Shown: piece after piece, positions 1 to 9,058 of the stretch
Layout of the letters: each line of letters opens with the position of its first letter
Position numbering within the stretch: position 1 is the first letter of the stretch
Program-made: the position numbers and the translations under genes
Source of the DNA: CAYMZZ01 sp044463125
GTDB lineage: Bacteria; Bacteroidota; Bacteroidia; Chitinophagales; Chitinophagaceae
Direction: 5' to 3'
Length of the DNA: 64,000 bases
Assembly (NCBI GenBank): GCA_044463125.1
Contig: JBIQMS010000006.1
Span: forward strand, 80,596-144,595
The notes under the pieces: model-generated
Database searches by the model: none
The model's input: only the letters and a program-made list of their open reading frames with translations
Told to the model about the DNA's origin: nothing

Positions 1-645
1 CCTTTCGCAGCGGTGCAGCAGTACTCGCAAGTGCAGGGTATTCGTGGAGGCACTTTCAATCCCGGTGCCCTTGTTTTCACGGGCTGGGGATTTAATTCCG
101 TAAGTGAAGACTTGTACAACTCTTACGAATCCGGCGATATCCGTCGCGACGCTACGATCATGAGCATTGGTGATACCTTGTTCGATGGAGTGGTTCTGGT
201 GAATATGGCCAACCCACGCTACAATTACAAAGCTTATGTGAGCCGTACGCAGGAAACTTATGGAAACACTACCTCCAGCGCCAATAAGAATATCCGCGTA
301 TTGCGCATGGGTGAGATTTATTTGATGAATGCGGAAGCGTCCAATGAGCTGAACCAACCCGATCAGGCAAAGGCCCGATTGAACGCGGTGCGTAACCGTG
401 CGGAGTTAGGCAATACCACGGCCAATTCACAAGCCGAGTTGCGCCTGGCTATCTGGAATGAGCGCCGCTGGGAGCTGGCCATGGAACACGACCGCTTCTA
501 CGACCTGGTTCGCCAGGGACGTGCGGGCGATGTGCTTCGTGCGCATGGCAAAGCATTTGTGGATGGTAAGCATGAAGTGTTCCCTGTACCCCAGGATGAG
601 ATTGTTGCCAGCAGCAACAAGCTTACACAAAACCCCAACTACTGA
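1..645 (+). CDS. SusD/RagB-type outer-membrane glycan-binding lipoprotein, C-terminal part
   Basis: The reading frame is open at the left edge, so only the last ~215 residues are present. They carry the usual end of SusD proteins: a TPR-like helical stretch with ERRWELAMEHDRFYDLVRQG, then FPVPQDEI and the terminal LTQNPNY. SusD proteins are surface lipoproteins that cap a SusC TonB-dependent porin and bind the glycan. The matching SusC should lie just left of the window. The gene heads the cluster of glycosidases running to 16735, which it presumably serves. Family assignment is from sequence; the substrate is not visible here. Confidence 0.93.
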   Translation, partial: PFAAVQQYSQVQGIRGGTFNPGALVFTGWGFNSVSEDLYNSYESGDIRRDATIMSIGDTLFDGVVLVNMANPRYNYKAYVSRTQETYGNTTSSANKNIRVLRMGEIYLMNAEASNELNQPDQAKARLNAVRNRAELGNTTANSQAELRLAIWNERRWELAMEHDRFYDLVRQGRAGDVLRAHGKAFVDGKHEVFPVPQDEIVASSNKLTQNPNY

Positions 646-1098
646 TCAATGGGATCATAAAAAGCGTTTTCTGGCATAAGCAAGTTCAGTAAACAAGGGG
701 GTTGCCGTAGCAGTAGGCAGCCCCCGCTTTTTGAGTTGTAAGTAGTAAGTAGGGAGTAGTAAGTTGGGGGTGCTGGGTTTTTATCAATATAAAATCTGCG
801 TTCATCTGCGTTGTAATCTGCGAAGATCCGCGGGAAACGGTTTAGCACTTTAGACCTGATCAAAATTTGAGAGAGTTTTCCCGCAGATTTCCGCTGATAT
901 TTTGCGCAGATGAACGCAGATAAATGATTAACGTAAATTGCATTAGCTTTTTTGGGATATGATAACGTAGAAAATGGATGATAAATAATTGTTTCCAGGA
1001 TTTTTATCCAAACTAATATTTAATTCTTTTAATCCAATTAATCCCCTACTTTCTACTCCCTACTCCCTACTCACTACTTTCCAAAAACCCTTCCGGCA
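646..1098. repeat. Nested inverted repeats made of AGTAGG and ATCTGCG words (gene-free gap)
   Basis: This 453-bp gap has no plausible gene. The outer pair is an AGTAGG-rich arm at about 739-770 facing its complement at 1043-1081. Inside it, 794-810 (word ATCTGCG twice) is an exact 17-nt inverted match to 905-921, with further GCGGGAAA-type complementarity at about 826-835 and 876-885. The whole could fold into one long hairpin. No good TTTG/TAnnTTTG promoter for the downstream GH144 gene was seen. Confidence 0.7.
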
Positions 1099-2442
1099 AT
1101 GAAAAAAAATATTCTGATTATTAGTGTCGCTATTCTTCTCACCCAATGCGGCGAAAGTCGCCAGGCAGTGGGTAAGGATAGTGTGAAATTCGATTCAGTC
1201 GAAGAGCAGCGCATTTTCGACGAAGTGCAAAAAGCCACTTTCCAGTATTTCTGGGATGGGGCGGAACCCAATAGCGGGTTGGCACGCGAGCGCTTTCATG
1301 TGGATGGAGTATATCCTCAAAACGACAAGCATATCATCACCAGTGGCGGGGGTGGATTTGGTGTGATGGCCATCCTGGTGGGTATAGAGCGCGGGTTTAT
1401 CACCCGTGAAGAGGGCCTGGCCCGGTTGGAAAGAATTGTGAAGTTCCTCGAAACAGCCGATCGGTTTCATGGCGTTTGGCCCCATTGGTGGAATGGCGAA
1501 ACCGGCAAAGTGAAGCCTTTCAGCAAAAAAGACGATGGTGGCGACCTGGTGGAAACCTCCTTTATGCTACAAGGCCTGCTTTGTGTGCGCCAGTATTTTG
1601 CCGAAGGCAGCGATCGTGAAAAAGCGCTGGCGGCTCGTTGCGATCAACTTTGGCGTGAAGTGGATTTTAATTGGTATCGCAACGGAAAAAATGTTTTGTA
1701 CTGGCACTGGAGCCCCAACTACGGCTGGGAAATGAACTTCGCGGTATCTGGTTACAACGAATGCCTGATCATGTATGTGCTGGCAGCATCCTCACCCACG
1801 CATGGCGTGCCTGCGGAAGTGTACCATGAAGGCTGGGCAAAAAATGGCGCTATCCGGCATCAAACCAGTAAATATGGATACGACCTGCAATTGAAGCATA
1901 ATGGCGCGGAAGAATATGGTGGACCCCTCTTCTGGGCGCATTATTCTTATCTTGGATTGGACCCGCGCAAACTGAAAGATAAGTACGCCGACTACTGGAA
2001 AGAAAACCGGCACCAGGCCCTCATCAATTACAATTGGTGTGTGGAAAACCAGGGCGGCTTCAAAGGCTATGGCGCCGATAGCTGGGGACTCACTTCCAGC
2101 TATTCGGTAAAAGGTTATGCGGGTCACGCACCCGGCATTAAACGCGACCGTGGCGTGATTGCGCCCACGGCTGCGCTGGCTTCCATGCCCTATACCCCCA
2201 AAGAGTCGATGGCCGCCATGAAAAACTGGTATCTCAACAAAAAAGATAAACTCTTCGGCCCCTACGGTTTCTATGATGCTTTTAGCGACACCGAAAGCTG
2301 GTACCCTCAACGCTACCTCGCCATAGACCAGGGACCCATAGTAGTGATGATGGAAAACTATCGCAGCGGACTGATCTGGGATCTGTTTATGAGTTGCGAT
2401 GAAGTGAAGAAGGGACTGGATAAGCTTGGATTCACGTATTGA
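1099..2442 (+). CDS. GH144-type endo-beta-1,2-glucanase (glucoamylase-like domain) lipoprotein
   Basis: 447 residues. A short N-terminal hydrophobic stretch ends in LLTQC, a probable lipoprotein Cys at 17 although Gln before Cys is unusual. The rest is one (alpha/alpha)6-type glucoamylase-like domain with features I associate with GH144: FQYFWDGAEPNSGLARER near residues 50-67, a Gly-rich TSGGGGFG, WPHWWNGETG, and GYNECLIMY. Characterised GH144 enzymes hydrolyse linear beta-1,2-glucan to sophorose-type oligosaccharides, which would feed the GH3 enzymes downstream. The enzyme family is well supported; substrate by family knowledge only. It is the first gene after the nested repeat gap. Confidence 0.85.
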   Translation: MKKNILIISVAILLTQCGESRQAVGKDSVKFDSVEEQRIFDEVQKATFQYFWDGAEPNSGLARERFHVDGVYPQNDKHIITSGGGGFGVMAILVGIERGFITREEGLARLERIVKFLETADRFHGVWPHWWNGETGKVKPFSKKDDGGDLVETSFMLQGLLCVRQYFAEGSDREKALAARCDQLWREVDFNWYRNGKNVLYWHWSPNYGWEMNFAVSGYNECLIMYVLAASSPTHGVPAEVYHEGWAKNGAIRHQTSKYGYDLQLKHNGAEEYGGPLFWAHYSYLGLDPRKLKDKYADYWKENRHQALINYNWCVENQGGFKGYGADSWGLTSSYSVKGYAGHAPGIKRDRGVIAPTAALASMPYTPKESMAAMKNWYLNKKDKLFGPYGFYDAFSDTESWYPQRYLAIDQGPIVVMMENYRSGLIWDLFMSCDEVKKGLDKLGFTY

Positions 2443-2446
2443 AACA

Positions 2447-2552
2447 ATTTGGGAATTTGGGGATTTGAGAATTTGAGGGTTGATGAGATAGGCAACTTAC
2501 TCTACAAATCCCCAAATCCCCAAATCCCAAATTCCCAAATTCTCAAACTCCC
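2447..2552. repeat. Inverted repeat of GGGAATTTG words between GH144 and phosphoesterase
   Basis: The left arm (2447-2479) is built of GGGAATTTG / GAATTTGAG words. The right arm (about 2504-2552) is the near-complement with CCCAAATT words; the loop is about 25 nt. It begins 5 nt after the GH144 stop and ends just before the next start codon. It could act as a terminator or as an mRNA-end stabiliser. Confidence 0.7.
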
Positions 2553-2559
2553 CTCCATC

Positions 2560-3540
2560 ATGTATAAATTTTTCTCTTTCCTCCTCGCTCTCGCTGCTTT
2601 CTCCTGCAGTCCGCGTACGGCACGCATAGTTTTGTTGCCCGATACGCAGACTTATGCGGAAAAGTTTCCGGAAGTGCTCGATTCGCAGATCAACTGGATT
2701 TTGCGGGAGCAAAAAAATATTGATTGGGTTTTGCAGCAGGGTGACCTGACGCAAAACAATAACGATAAGGAATGGAAAGTGATTCAAGCGGCCTTTCAGC
2801 AATTAGATGGTAAAGTGCCCTATGTGCTGGCAGCAGGAAATCATGATATGGGTAGCGGCCCCGGCAAGTTTGCCGATGTGCGCAATACAAGTCTGTACAA
2901 CCAGTATTTCCCCATCGAAAAGATGCAGAAGCTGAAAGGATTTGGCGGAACATTTGAGCCGGGAAAAATCGAGAATGCCTGGTATCAGTTTGAAACCGGC
3001 GGCACTAAATGGTTGGTACTGACCCTGGAATTTGGTCCGCGCGATAAAGTGCTCGACTGGGCCTCGGGTGTTATCCGCAATCATCCGGAAAGATTGGTGA
3101 TCCTGAATACCCATAGTTATATGTATTCCGACAGTACACGGCAGGGGGTGGGCGATAGTTGGCGACCCCAGAACTATGGAGTAGGTAAGGATTCGGCTGA
3201 TGAAGCGGTGAATGACGGTGAAATGATTTGGGAAAAGTTGATTAAAAAATTTCCAAATACAAGGTTTGTTTTCAGCGGACATATTCTTCGTAGCGGGGTA
3301 GGCACGCTCGTGAGTTTCAATGAAGCAGGAAATCCTGTGTACCAGTTCCTGGCCAACTACCAGGAAGGTGTAAAGGGCTCCATTAAGGGGGGAAACGGTT
3401 GGCTGCGCATAGTGGATCTTGATTTCAGAAAAAAGCGAATTTATGTTCGTACCTATTCACCTTATATCAATGAATGGATGAAAGATCCGGCGCATGAGTT
3501 TACGATCAGGCATGCTTTATTTAAAGCCAGCGCCAAATAG
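2560..3540 (+). CDS. Calcineurin-like metallophosphoesterase, exported
   Basis: I take the ATG at 2560 (326 residues) because the in-frame upstream extension runs through the GGGAATTTG inverted repeat and codes for low-complexity sequence. The N-terminus MYKFFSFLLALAAFSC looks like a lipoprotein signal. Metallophosphoesterase motifs follow in order: PDTQ, QQGDLTQ, AAGNHDMG, NTHSYMY and FSGHIL, giving the usual Asp/His/Asn two-metal site. Related proteins occur in Bacteroidota glycan clusters, where they may remove phosphate substituents, but the substrate is unknown. Co-directional with the flanking cluster genes. Confidence 0.85.
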   Translation: MYKFFSFLLALAAFSCSPRTARIVLLPDTQTYAEKFPEVLDSQINWILREQKNIDWVLQQGDLTQNNNDKEWKVIQAAFQQLDGKVPYVLAAGNHDMGSGPGKFADVRNTSLYNQYFPIEKMQKLKGFGGTFEPGKIENAWYQFETGGTKWLVLTLEFGPRDKVLDWASGVIRNHPERLVILNTHSYMYSDSTRQGVGDSWRPQNYGVGKDSADEAVNDGEMIWEKLIKKFPNTRFVFSGHILRSGVGTLVSFNEAGNPVYQFLANYQEGVKGSIKGGNGWLRIVDLDFRKKRIYVRTYSPYINEWMKDPAHEFTIRHALFKASAK

Positions 3541-3554
3541 CGCATGAATACCTG

Positions 3555-3562
3555 TAAATTTG
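3555..3562 (+). promoter_or_regulatory. Possible -7 promoter box TAAATTTG upstream of doxX-like gene
   Basis: A perfect match to the Bacteroidota -7 consensus TAnnTTTG lies 48 bp before the DoxX start. No convincing TTTG is seen about 20 nt upstream, so this is weak. Confidence 0.35.
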
Positions 3563-3610
3563 GATAGAACATTTTGTGTAAGCCTTCTTTCTTAACCCAA
3601 CGATTGTTAT

Positions 3611-4012
3611 ATGCCTGGTATTTTTCAATCAAGGCCTCTCTGGCCGCAATTTGGCCTGGCTATCGCCCGCATCATTACCGGCGCGCTGATGGCTTATCAT
3701 GGGTTCGAAATCTTCGATAAGGAGGTCATGAATGGCTATTTTGGCTGGGACACGTTTACCATTTTTCCCTCTCCGAAAATAGCGGTGTATACGGGCAAGG
3801 CGCTTGAGCTGGTGGCCGGCCTGCTGCTCATACTGGGACTCTGGACCAGATTTGCTTCGCTCTTGTTGATTATCTTGATGAGTTATATCTGCTTCTTCGT
3901 ATCAAAAGGGCGATTCTGGTACGAAGACCAGCATCCATTTCTTTTTGTGGTATTAGGGTGGATATTTCTGACTGCCGGTCCCGGAGCCTGGGCAATTGAC
4001 CGGAAAAAATAA
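3611..4012 (+). CDS. DoxX family integral membrane protein
   Basis: 133 residues with four hydrophobic helices and the DoxX pattern: RIITGALMAYHGFEIFDKE at the first helix, then GKALELVAGLLLILGLWTRFASLLL. DoxX proteins are small inner-membrane proteins linked in some species to redox or thiosulfate metabolism; their role in glycan loci is not established. The start at 3611 follows a CGATTG box 4 nt upstream, a motif also found before several other starts here. The gene ends 11 nt before the GH43 gene and is probably co-transcribed. Confidence 0.85.
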   Translation: MPGIFQSRPLWPQFGLAIARIITGALMAYHGFEIFDKEVMNGYFGWDTFTIFPSPKIAVYTGKALELVAGLLLILGLWTRFASLLLIILMSYICFFVSKGRFWYEDQHPFLFVVLGWIFLTAGPGAWAIDRKK

Positions 4013-4023
4013 GCGAAAAATTC

Positions 4024-5811
4024 ATGAAGAATATACGCATCCGTTTTCACAAGCAATTCTTTTCCCTGGCAACCACATTGCTATTGCTGGCAGGAACTTG
4101 CTTTTCTCAACAACAGACTTATTGTAACCCAATTAACCTGGATTATGGCTACACGCCCATCCCCAATTTCAGTGAATGGGGAAGACATCGTGCTACGGCC
4201 GATCCGGTGATTGTGAATTATAAAGGAGATTACTTTCTGTTTAGCACCAACCAATGGGGTTATTGGTGGAGCAGCGATATGCTTAATTGGAAATTCGTAT
4301 CGCGCCGGTTTCTTCGGCCCTGGAATAAAGTGTATGATGAACTATGTGCGCCAGCCGTAGGTATTATTGGCGATACCATGATCGTTTTTGGCAGCACCTA
4401 TTCAAGCAATTTCACCATCTGGATGAGCACGAATCCGAAAGTAGATGATTGGAAGCCGTTAGTGGATTCATTTGACATCGGTGGCTGGGATCCATCATTC
4501 TTCACGGACGATGATGGCCGACTGTATATGTACAATGGCAGCAGCAACCGCTATCCCATGTATGGCGTGGAACTGAACCGCCAAACGATGGAGCCCATGG
4601 GAACACGCAAGGAAATGTACCTGCTGGAGCACTGGCGCTATGGCTGGCAGCGATTTGGAGAGTATATGGACAATACTTTCCTCGATCCTTTCATCGAAGG
4701 GTCACATCTCACCAAATACAAAGACAAATACTATTTGCAGTATGGAGCGCCGGGTACGGAGTTCAGTGGTTATGCCGATGGATTGCTGGTGGGCAAATCG
4801 CCCCTGGGTCCCTGGCAGGCCATGTCGGACCCGCTGAGCTTTAAACCCGGTGGCTTTGCCCGCGGCGCGGGCCATGGCGCCACTTTTCAGGATAAGCATG
4901 GCTATTACTGGCATGTGAGCACAATGGTGCTTTCGGTGAAGAACAATTTTGAAAGAAGATTAGGAATTTGGCCCGCGGGCTTTGATCAGGATGATGTGAT
5001 GTATTGCAACACCGCTTTTGGCGATTATCCGCACTACCTGCCGCAGGTGCTGAAAGATAAAGCTGCGCCCATGCGCTACAAAAATGGATCTTTTACGGGT
5101 TGGATGCTGCTTAACTTCAAGAAACCCGTGCAGGTGTCGAGCACACTTGGCAACTACGCTGCCAACAATGCGGTGGATGAGAGCATCAAGACTTACTGGA
5201 GCGCCGCATCGGCCAACAAGGGAGAATGGATTCAATCGGATCTCGGTGAAGTTTCTACCGTGAACGCTATACAAATCAACTATGCCGACCAGGATGTGGC
5301 CGATGACCGATTGGGTAAACGACTGGACCAATACCATCAATACAAACTCTGGTATTCGGAGGATGGTAAAAAATGGAAACTACTGACCGACAAGAGCCAG
5401 AATCAAACCGATGTGCCACACGACTATGTGGAATTAGCTACACCGGTAAAAGCACGCTACCTGAAACTGGAAAATATTCATATGCCCACCGGAAAATTTG
5501 CCATCAGCGGATTACGGGTATTTGGAAAAGGAAATGGCAGCGCGCCAGAGCGCGTGAAGCAGTTTATGGTGCTGCGCACGGAAAAGGATAAGCGAAGTGC
5601 CTATATTAAATGGAGCCCGGTGGATGATGCTTATGCTTATAATATTTATTATGGCACGGAACCTGATAAGTTGTATAACTGTGTGATGGTACACGATGCC
5701 AACGAATACTGGTTTAAGGCAATGGATAAACTCAAGACCTATTATTTCACCATAGAAGCGATCAACGAAAACGGTATTTCAGAATCATTTCCAGTGCTGG
5801 AAGTAAAATAA
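4024..5811 (+). CDS. GH43-type glycosidase with F5/8 type C (discoidin) and fibronectin-III domains
   Basis: 595 residues with signal peptide (cleavage near TCFSQQQ). The five-bladed propeller GH43 catalytic domain spans about 35-350, with the expected acids visible: Asp60 in TADPVIV (base), Asp156 in GGWDPSFF (pKa modulator) and Glu225 in FIEGSHL (acid). Residues ~375-510 form a discoidin/F5-8C carbohydrate-binding domain (NNAVDESIKTYWSA, EWIQSDLG). The last ~80 residues are FN3-like. GH43 members are mostly arabinofuranosidases, xylosidases or galactosidases; which this is cannot be read from the sequence. It sits 12 nt before an SGNH hydrolase, consistent with one operon. Confidence 0.85.
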   Translation: MKNIRIRFHKQFFSLATTLLLLAGTCFSQQQTYCNPINLDYGYTPIPNFSEWGRHRATADPVIVNYKGDYFLFSTNQWGYWWSSDMLNWKFVSRRFLRPWNKVYDELCAPAVGIIGDTMIVFGSTYSSNFTIWMSTNPKVDDWKPLVDSFDIGGWDPSFFTDDDGRLYMYNGSSNRYPMYGVELNRQTMEPMGTRKEMYLLEHWRYGWQRFGEYMDNTFLDPFIEGSHLTKYKDKYYLQYGAPGTEFSGYADGLLVGKSPLGPWQAMSDPLSFKPGGFARGAGHGATFQDKHGYYWHVSTMVLSVKNNFERRLGIWPAGFDQDDVMYCNTAFGDYPHYLPQVLKDKAAPMRYKNGSFTGWMLLNFKKPVQVSSTLGNYAANNAVDESIKTYWSAASANKGEWIQSDLGEVSTVNAIQINYADQDVADDRLGKRLDQYHQYKLWYSEDGKKWKLLTDKSQNQTDVPHDYVELATPVKARYLKLENIHMPTGKFAISGLRVFGKGNGSAPERVKQFMVLRTEKDKRSAYIKWSPVDDAYAYNIYYGTEPDKLYNCVMVHDANEYWFKAMDKLKTYYFTIEAINENGISESFPVLEVK

Positions 5812-5825
5812 AAAGATCCTTAAAG

Positions 5826-6512
5826 ATGATTAGACCAGGAATTAAGACCATTCTCCCGAGACTTACTTTATTCTCGATGTTGCTGTTAGCAACAACCAGT
5901 ATTTTTGCGCAGAATCCGCCATTCTGGAACGATATTCAGGCTTTCCGGAAAGCCGATAGCGCGCAGATGCCTGCAAAAAAACAGATTCTTTTTGTAGGAA
6001 GCTCCTCCTTCACCATGTGGAAGGACGTGCAGGAATATTTTCCCGGTTATCCCATTCTGAACAGGGGCTTTGGGGGTTCTTCACTGCCCGACCTGATTCG
6101 CTATGCCGATGATGTGATTCTGAAATACGATCCAAAGCAGATTGTGATTTATTGTGGTGAGAATGACCTGGCTGCCGCTGATACGGTAACGGCTGCCACC
6201 GTATTGCAACGCTTTACCACGTTATTCAATATCATTCGCGCAAAATATCCGCGGGTACCGGTCATGTTTATCAGCATCAAGCCCAGTCCCAGCCGGGCAC
6301 ACCGTATGCCCGAAATGCTGAAAGCCAATATGGCCATCCGGCAGTTTTTGAAGAAGAAAAAGCGAACGGTTTTTGTGGATGTTTATCACGATATGTTGAA
6401 TAAAGAGGCAAAGCCCAGGCCTGAAATATTTCTGAATGATAATTTGCATATGAATGCCAAAGGCTATGCCATCTGGCAGAAAAAAATCAAACCACATCTG
6501 ATTAAAAAATAA
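5826..6512 (+). CDS. SGNH/GDSL-type hydrolase (probable carbohydrate esterase)
   Basis: 228 residues with signal peptide (TTSIFAQ). SGNH blocks are present: FVGSSSFTMW (block I, nucleophile Ser in GSSS), GFGGSS (block II Gly), CGENDLAA (block III Asn) and DNLHMNAKGY (block V Asp-x-x-His). Such enzymes in glycan clusters commonly remove acetyl or other acyl groups. The stop codon abuts the GH3 start at 6513, so translation is probably coupled. Confidence 0.87.
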   Translation: MIRPGIKTILPRLTLFSMLLLATTSIFAQNPPFWNDIQAFRKADSAQMPAKKQILFVGSSSFTMWKDVQEYFPGYPILNRGFGGSSLPDLIRYADDVILKYDPKQIVIYCGENDLAAADTVTAATVLQRFTTLFNIIRAKYPRVPVMFISIKPSPSRAHRMPEMLKANMAIRQFLKKKKRTVFVDVYHDMLNKEAKPRPEIFLNDNLHMNAKGYAIWQKKIKPHLIKK

Positions 6513-8816
6513 ATGAATAGCGCTATGAAAGGGATTGTATCTATGTTGGCCCTCCTGATGATGTCAGCCTGTTTGCTGCAGGCGGGTGCACAAGCAGGTC
6601 AGGATCCGAAAATGAAAGCCTTTATCGATGGGCTGATGAATCAAATGACGCTGGAAGAAAAGATCGGCCAGCTCAACCTACCGGGTGCAGGTGACATTAC
6701 CACCGGCCGGGCCAGCAACTCCAATATTGCTAAAAAGATTGAGCAGGGTCAGGTAGGTGGTTTGTTCAACATTAAGTCGGTGGCCAAGATTCGTGAGGTG
6801 CAGAAGCTGGCGGTGGAGAAAAGCCGACTGAAGATTCCACTATTGTTTGGTATGGATGTGATTCATGGCTATGAAACGGTTTTTCCGATTCCCCTTGGTT
6901 TAAGCTGTACCTGGGATATGGAGGCCATTGAGCGTAGTGCGCGAATCGCGGCGCAGGAAGCGAGTGCGGATGGTATCAACTGGACATTCTCGCCCATGGT
7001 CGACATATCGCGCGATCCGCGCTGGGGCCGTGTTTCCGAAGGAAATGGTGAAGACCCTTTCCTTGGCTCAGCCATTGCCCAGGCCATGGTTCGTGGTTAT
7101 CAGGGCAATGATCTCACGAAGAATAATACCATTCTCTCCTGCGTTAAGCACTATGCATTGTATGGAGCCGGTGAAGCAGGCAGGGATTATAATACTGTTG
7201 ATATGAGCCATCAACGTATGTACAACGAATACTTCCCTCCCTACAAAGCGGCTGTAGATGCAGGCGTGGGCAGCGTGATGGCTTCTTTTAACGAAGTGGA
7301 TGGCATACCCGCCACGGGCAACCGCTGGCTGCTCAGCAATGTGCTGCGCGATCAGTGGGGATTTAAAGGCTTTGTGGTGACGGACTATACAGGTATTAAC
7401 GAAATGATTGATCATGGTGTGGGCGATTTGCAAACCGTATCGGCCATGGCATTGCGTGCAGGCATTGATATGGATATGGTAGGCGAGGGGTTGTTGACGA
7501 CATTGCCTAAATCGCTGAAGGAAGGCAAAGTAACCATGGCGCAGATTGATGCGGCCTGCCGCCGCATACTGGAAGCAAAATACAAGTTGGGCCTGTTTGA
7601 AGATCCTTATCGGTATTGCGATCCGGAGCGTGCCAAAAAAGAAGTATTCGCAGATGCGCATCGAAAAGAAGCACGCCGTATTGCAGCCGAAAGTTTTGTA
7701 CTACTCAAGAATGAAAAGCAATTGCTTCCGTTAAAGAAGAGCGGCTCAGTTGCAATCATCGGACCGCTTGGCAATTCAAAAGAGAATATGCCCGGCACCT
7801 GGAGCGTGGCCGCCAACCTGAAAAATGCAACTTCTCTTTTGGCAGGTATGAAAGAACTGGTAGGCGATAAAGTGAAGATCAGTTATGCAAAAGGTTCTAA
7901 CCTCACTTACGACAGTGTACTGGAAGTGAACAGTACGATGTTTGGTCGTTCCCTGGGTTGGGACTCCCGTCCGGCGGAGCAAATAAGAGCCGAAGCCCTG
8001 GCCATTGCCAGGGATGCTGATGTAATTATTGCTGCTATGGGTGAATCCTCTGAGATGAGTGGCGAAGCCAGCAGCCGCACCGATATTGGAATTCCCGACG
8101 CGCAGAAAGATCTGTTGAAGGAACTACTGGCAACCGGCAAGCCGGTGGTGCTGGTATTGTTTACCGGTCGCCCGCTCACGCTCACCTGGGAAGAAGAAAA
8201 TGTGCCCGCCATTCTCAACGTTTGGTTTGCCGGTAGCGAAGCAGGATATGCCATTACCGATGTATTGTTTGGCGACAAGAACCCTTCTGGAAAATTGAGC
8301 GCCACTTTTCCGCGCAATGTGGGTCAGGTTCCGCTGTTTTATAACCACAAGAATACCGGTCGCCCTTTGCAGGAAGGAAAGTGGTTCTCCAAATTCCGCA
8401 GCAATTATCTCGATGTGCCGAATGATCCGCTATATCCCTTTGGGTTTGGCCTCAGCTATACGCATTTTGAGTACAGCGACATCAGCCTCAGTGCCACATC
8501 GCTTAAAGGTAATCAGCAACTGAAAGCATCTGTTACCGTTACCAATAAAGGACCTTATGACGGCAAAGAAGTAGTGCAGCTCTATATCCGCGATCGGGTC
8601 GGATCAGTTACACGTCCTGTGAAGGAATTGAAAGGATTTCAGAAAGTAATGTTGAAAGCCGGTGAGTCGCGTAAAATTGAATTTACCATCAGCACCGAAC
8701 TGCTGAAGTTTTACAACTATGAACTGAAGCATGTATGGGAGCCTGGTGAGTTTGACATTATGATAGGCGGCAACTCGAGAGATGTGAAAACGGCCAGGGT
8801 GAATTGGGGAGAATAA
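6513..8816 (+). CDS. GH3 beta-glucosidase, BglX-like, secreted
   Basis: 767 residues, signal peptide to about residue 27 (QAGAQAG). The N-terminal TIM barrel contains KIPLLFGMDVIHGY, SRDPRWGR and KHYALYG, with nucleophile Asp291 in VVTDYTG. The C-terminal alpha/beta sandwich has GESSEMSGEASSR with a likely acid/base Glu. A C-terminal FN3-like domain follows (GKEVVQLYIRDRVGS). GH3 beta-glucosidases finish oligosaccharide breakdown to glucose; with GH144 and GH30 nearby, sophorose or gentiobiose-type products are plausible. A second GH3 at 14507 is clearly paralogous but differs at the active-site loop (SDW instead of TDY), suggesting a different linkage preference. Confidence 0.93.
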   Translation: MNSAMKGIVSMLALLMMSACLLQAGAQAGQDPKMKAFIDGLMNQMTLEEKIGQLNLPGAGDITTGRASNSNIAKKIEQGQVGGLFNIKSVAKIREVQKLAVEKSRLKIPLLFGMDVIHGYETVFPIPLGLSCTWDMEAIERSARIAAQEASADGINWTFSPMVDISRDPRWGRVSEGNGEDPFLGSAIAQAMVRGYQGNDLTKNNTILSCVKHYALYGAGEAGRDYNTVDMSHQRMYNEYFPPYKAAVDAGVGSVMASFNEVDGIPATGNRWLLSNVLRDQWGFKGFVVTDYTGINEMIDHGVGDLQTVSAMALRAGIDMDMVGEGLLTTLPKSLKEGKVTMAQIDAACRRILEAKYKLGLFEDPYRYCDPERAKKEVFADAHRKEARRIAAESFVLLKNEKQLLPLKKSGSVAIIGPLGNSKENMPGTWSVAANLKNATSLLAGMKELVGDKVKISYAKGSNLTYDSVLEVNSTMFGRSLGWDSRPAEQIRAEALAIARDADVIIAAMGESSEMSGEASSRTDIGIPDAQKDLLKELLATGKPVVLVLFTGRPLTLTWEEENVPAILNVWFAGSEAGYAITDVLFGDKNPSGKLSATFPRNVGQVPLFYNHKNTGRPLQEGKWFSKFRSNYLDVPNDPLYPFGFGLSYTHFEYSDISLSATSLKGNQQLKASVTVTNKGPYDGKEVVQLYIRDRVGSVTRPVKELKGFQKVMLKAGESRKIEFTISTELLKFYNYELKHVWEPGEFDIMIGGNSRDVKTARVNWGE

Positions 8817-8817
8817 A

Positions 8818-8915
8818 TCGTGAATCGTGAGGCGTGAGGCGTGAATCGTGAGGCGTGAGGCGTGAGACGTGAGGCGTGAGTCGTGAATCGTGAGGCGTGA
8901 ATCGTGAGGCGTGAG
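8818..8915. repeat. Tandem array of 14 x 7-bp NCGTGAR words
   Basis: Immediately after the GH3 stop the sequence is fourteen contiguous heptamers of the form [T/G/A]CGTGA[A/G] with no indels. The same word array recurs at 38952-39014 (9 units) and 40201-40228 (4 units). A single stray unit lies near 9026. No inverted partner of comparable length is nearby. Confidence 0.9.
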
Positions 8916-8960
8916 TGAACCTTCAAGACGGTAGGAATAAGCGAACGTGTAACCCCTAAA

Positions 8961-9015
8961 TGTACAAGCCCCGAAGGGGCGAAATACGTCGGGACCGTCC
9001 GACAGGGCGGTCCAT
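8961..9015. repeat. Orphan REP-like element (GCCCCGAAGGGGC + GGACCG hairpin)
   Basis: 8968-8980 reads GCCCCGAAGGGGC, a 5-bp stem with GAA loop identical to the palindrome that flanks the transposase at 27036. The downstream bases GAAATACGTC resemble GACATACGTC at 27668-27677. A second stem, 8992-9000 with 9005-9013 (one G-T pair), follows. This looks like a copy of the RAYT-linked REP family about 18 kb from the transposase. Confidence 0.7.
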
Positions 9016-9058
9016 GTTGGTCAATGAATCGTGAGTCTTAATCATAATAAATTTTAAG

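Noticed and set aside
8818..8915. Possible CRISPR array
   Set aside because: Units are contiguous 7-mers with no spacers and no cas genes nearby; the same applies to the 8-bp and 27-bp arrays.
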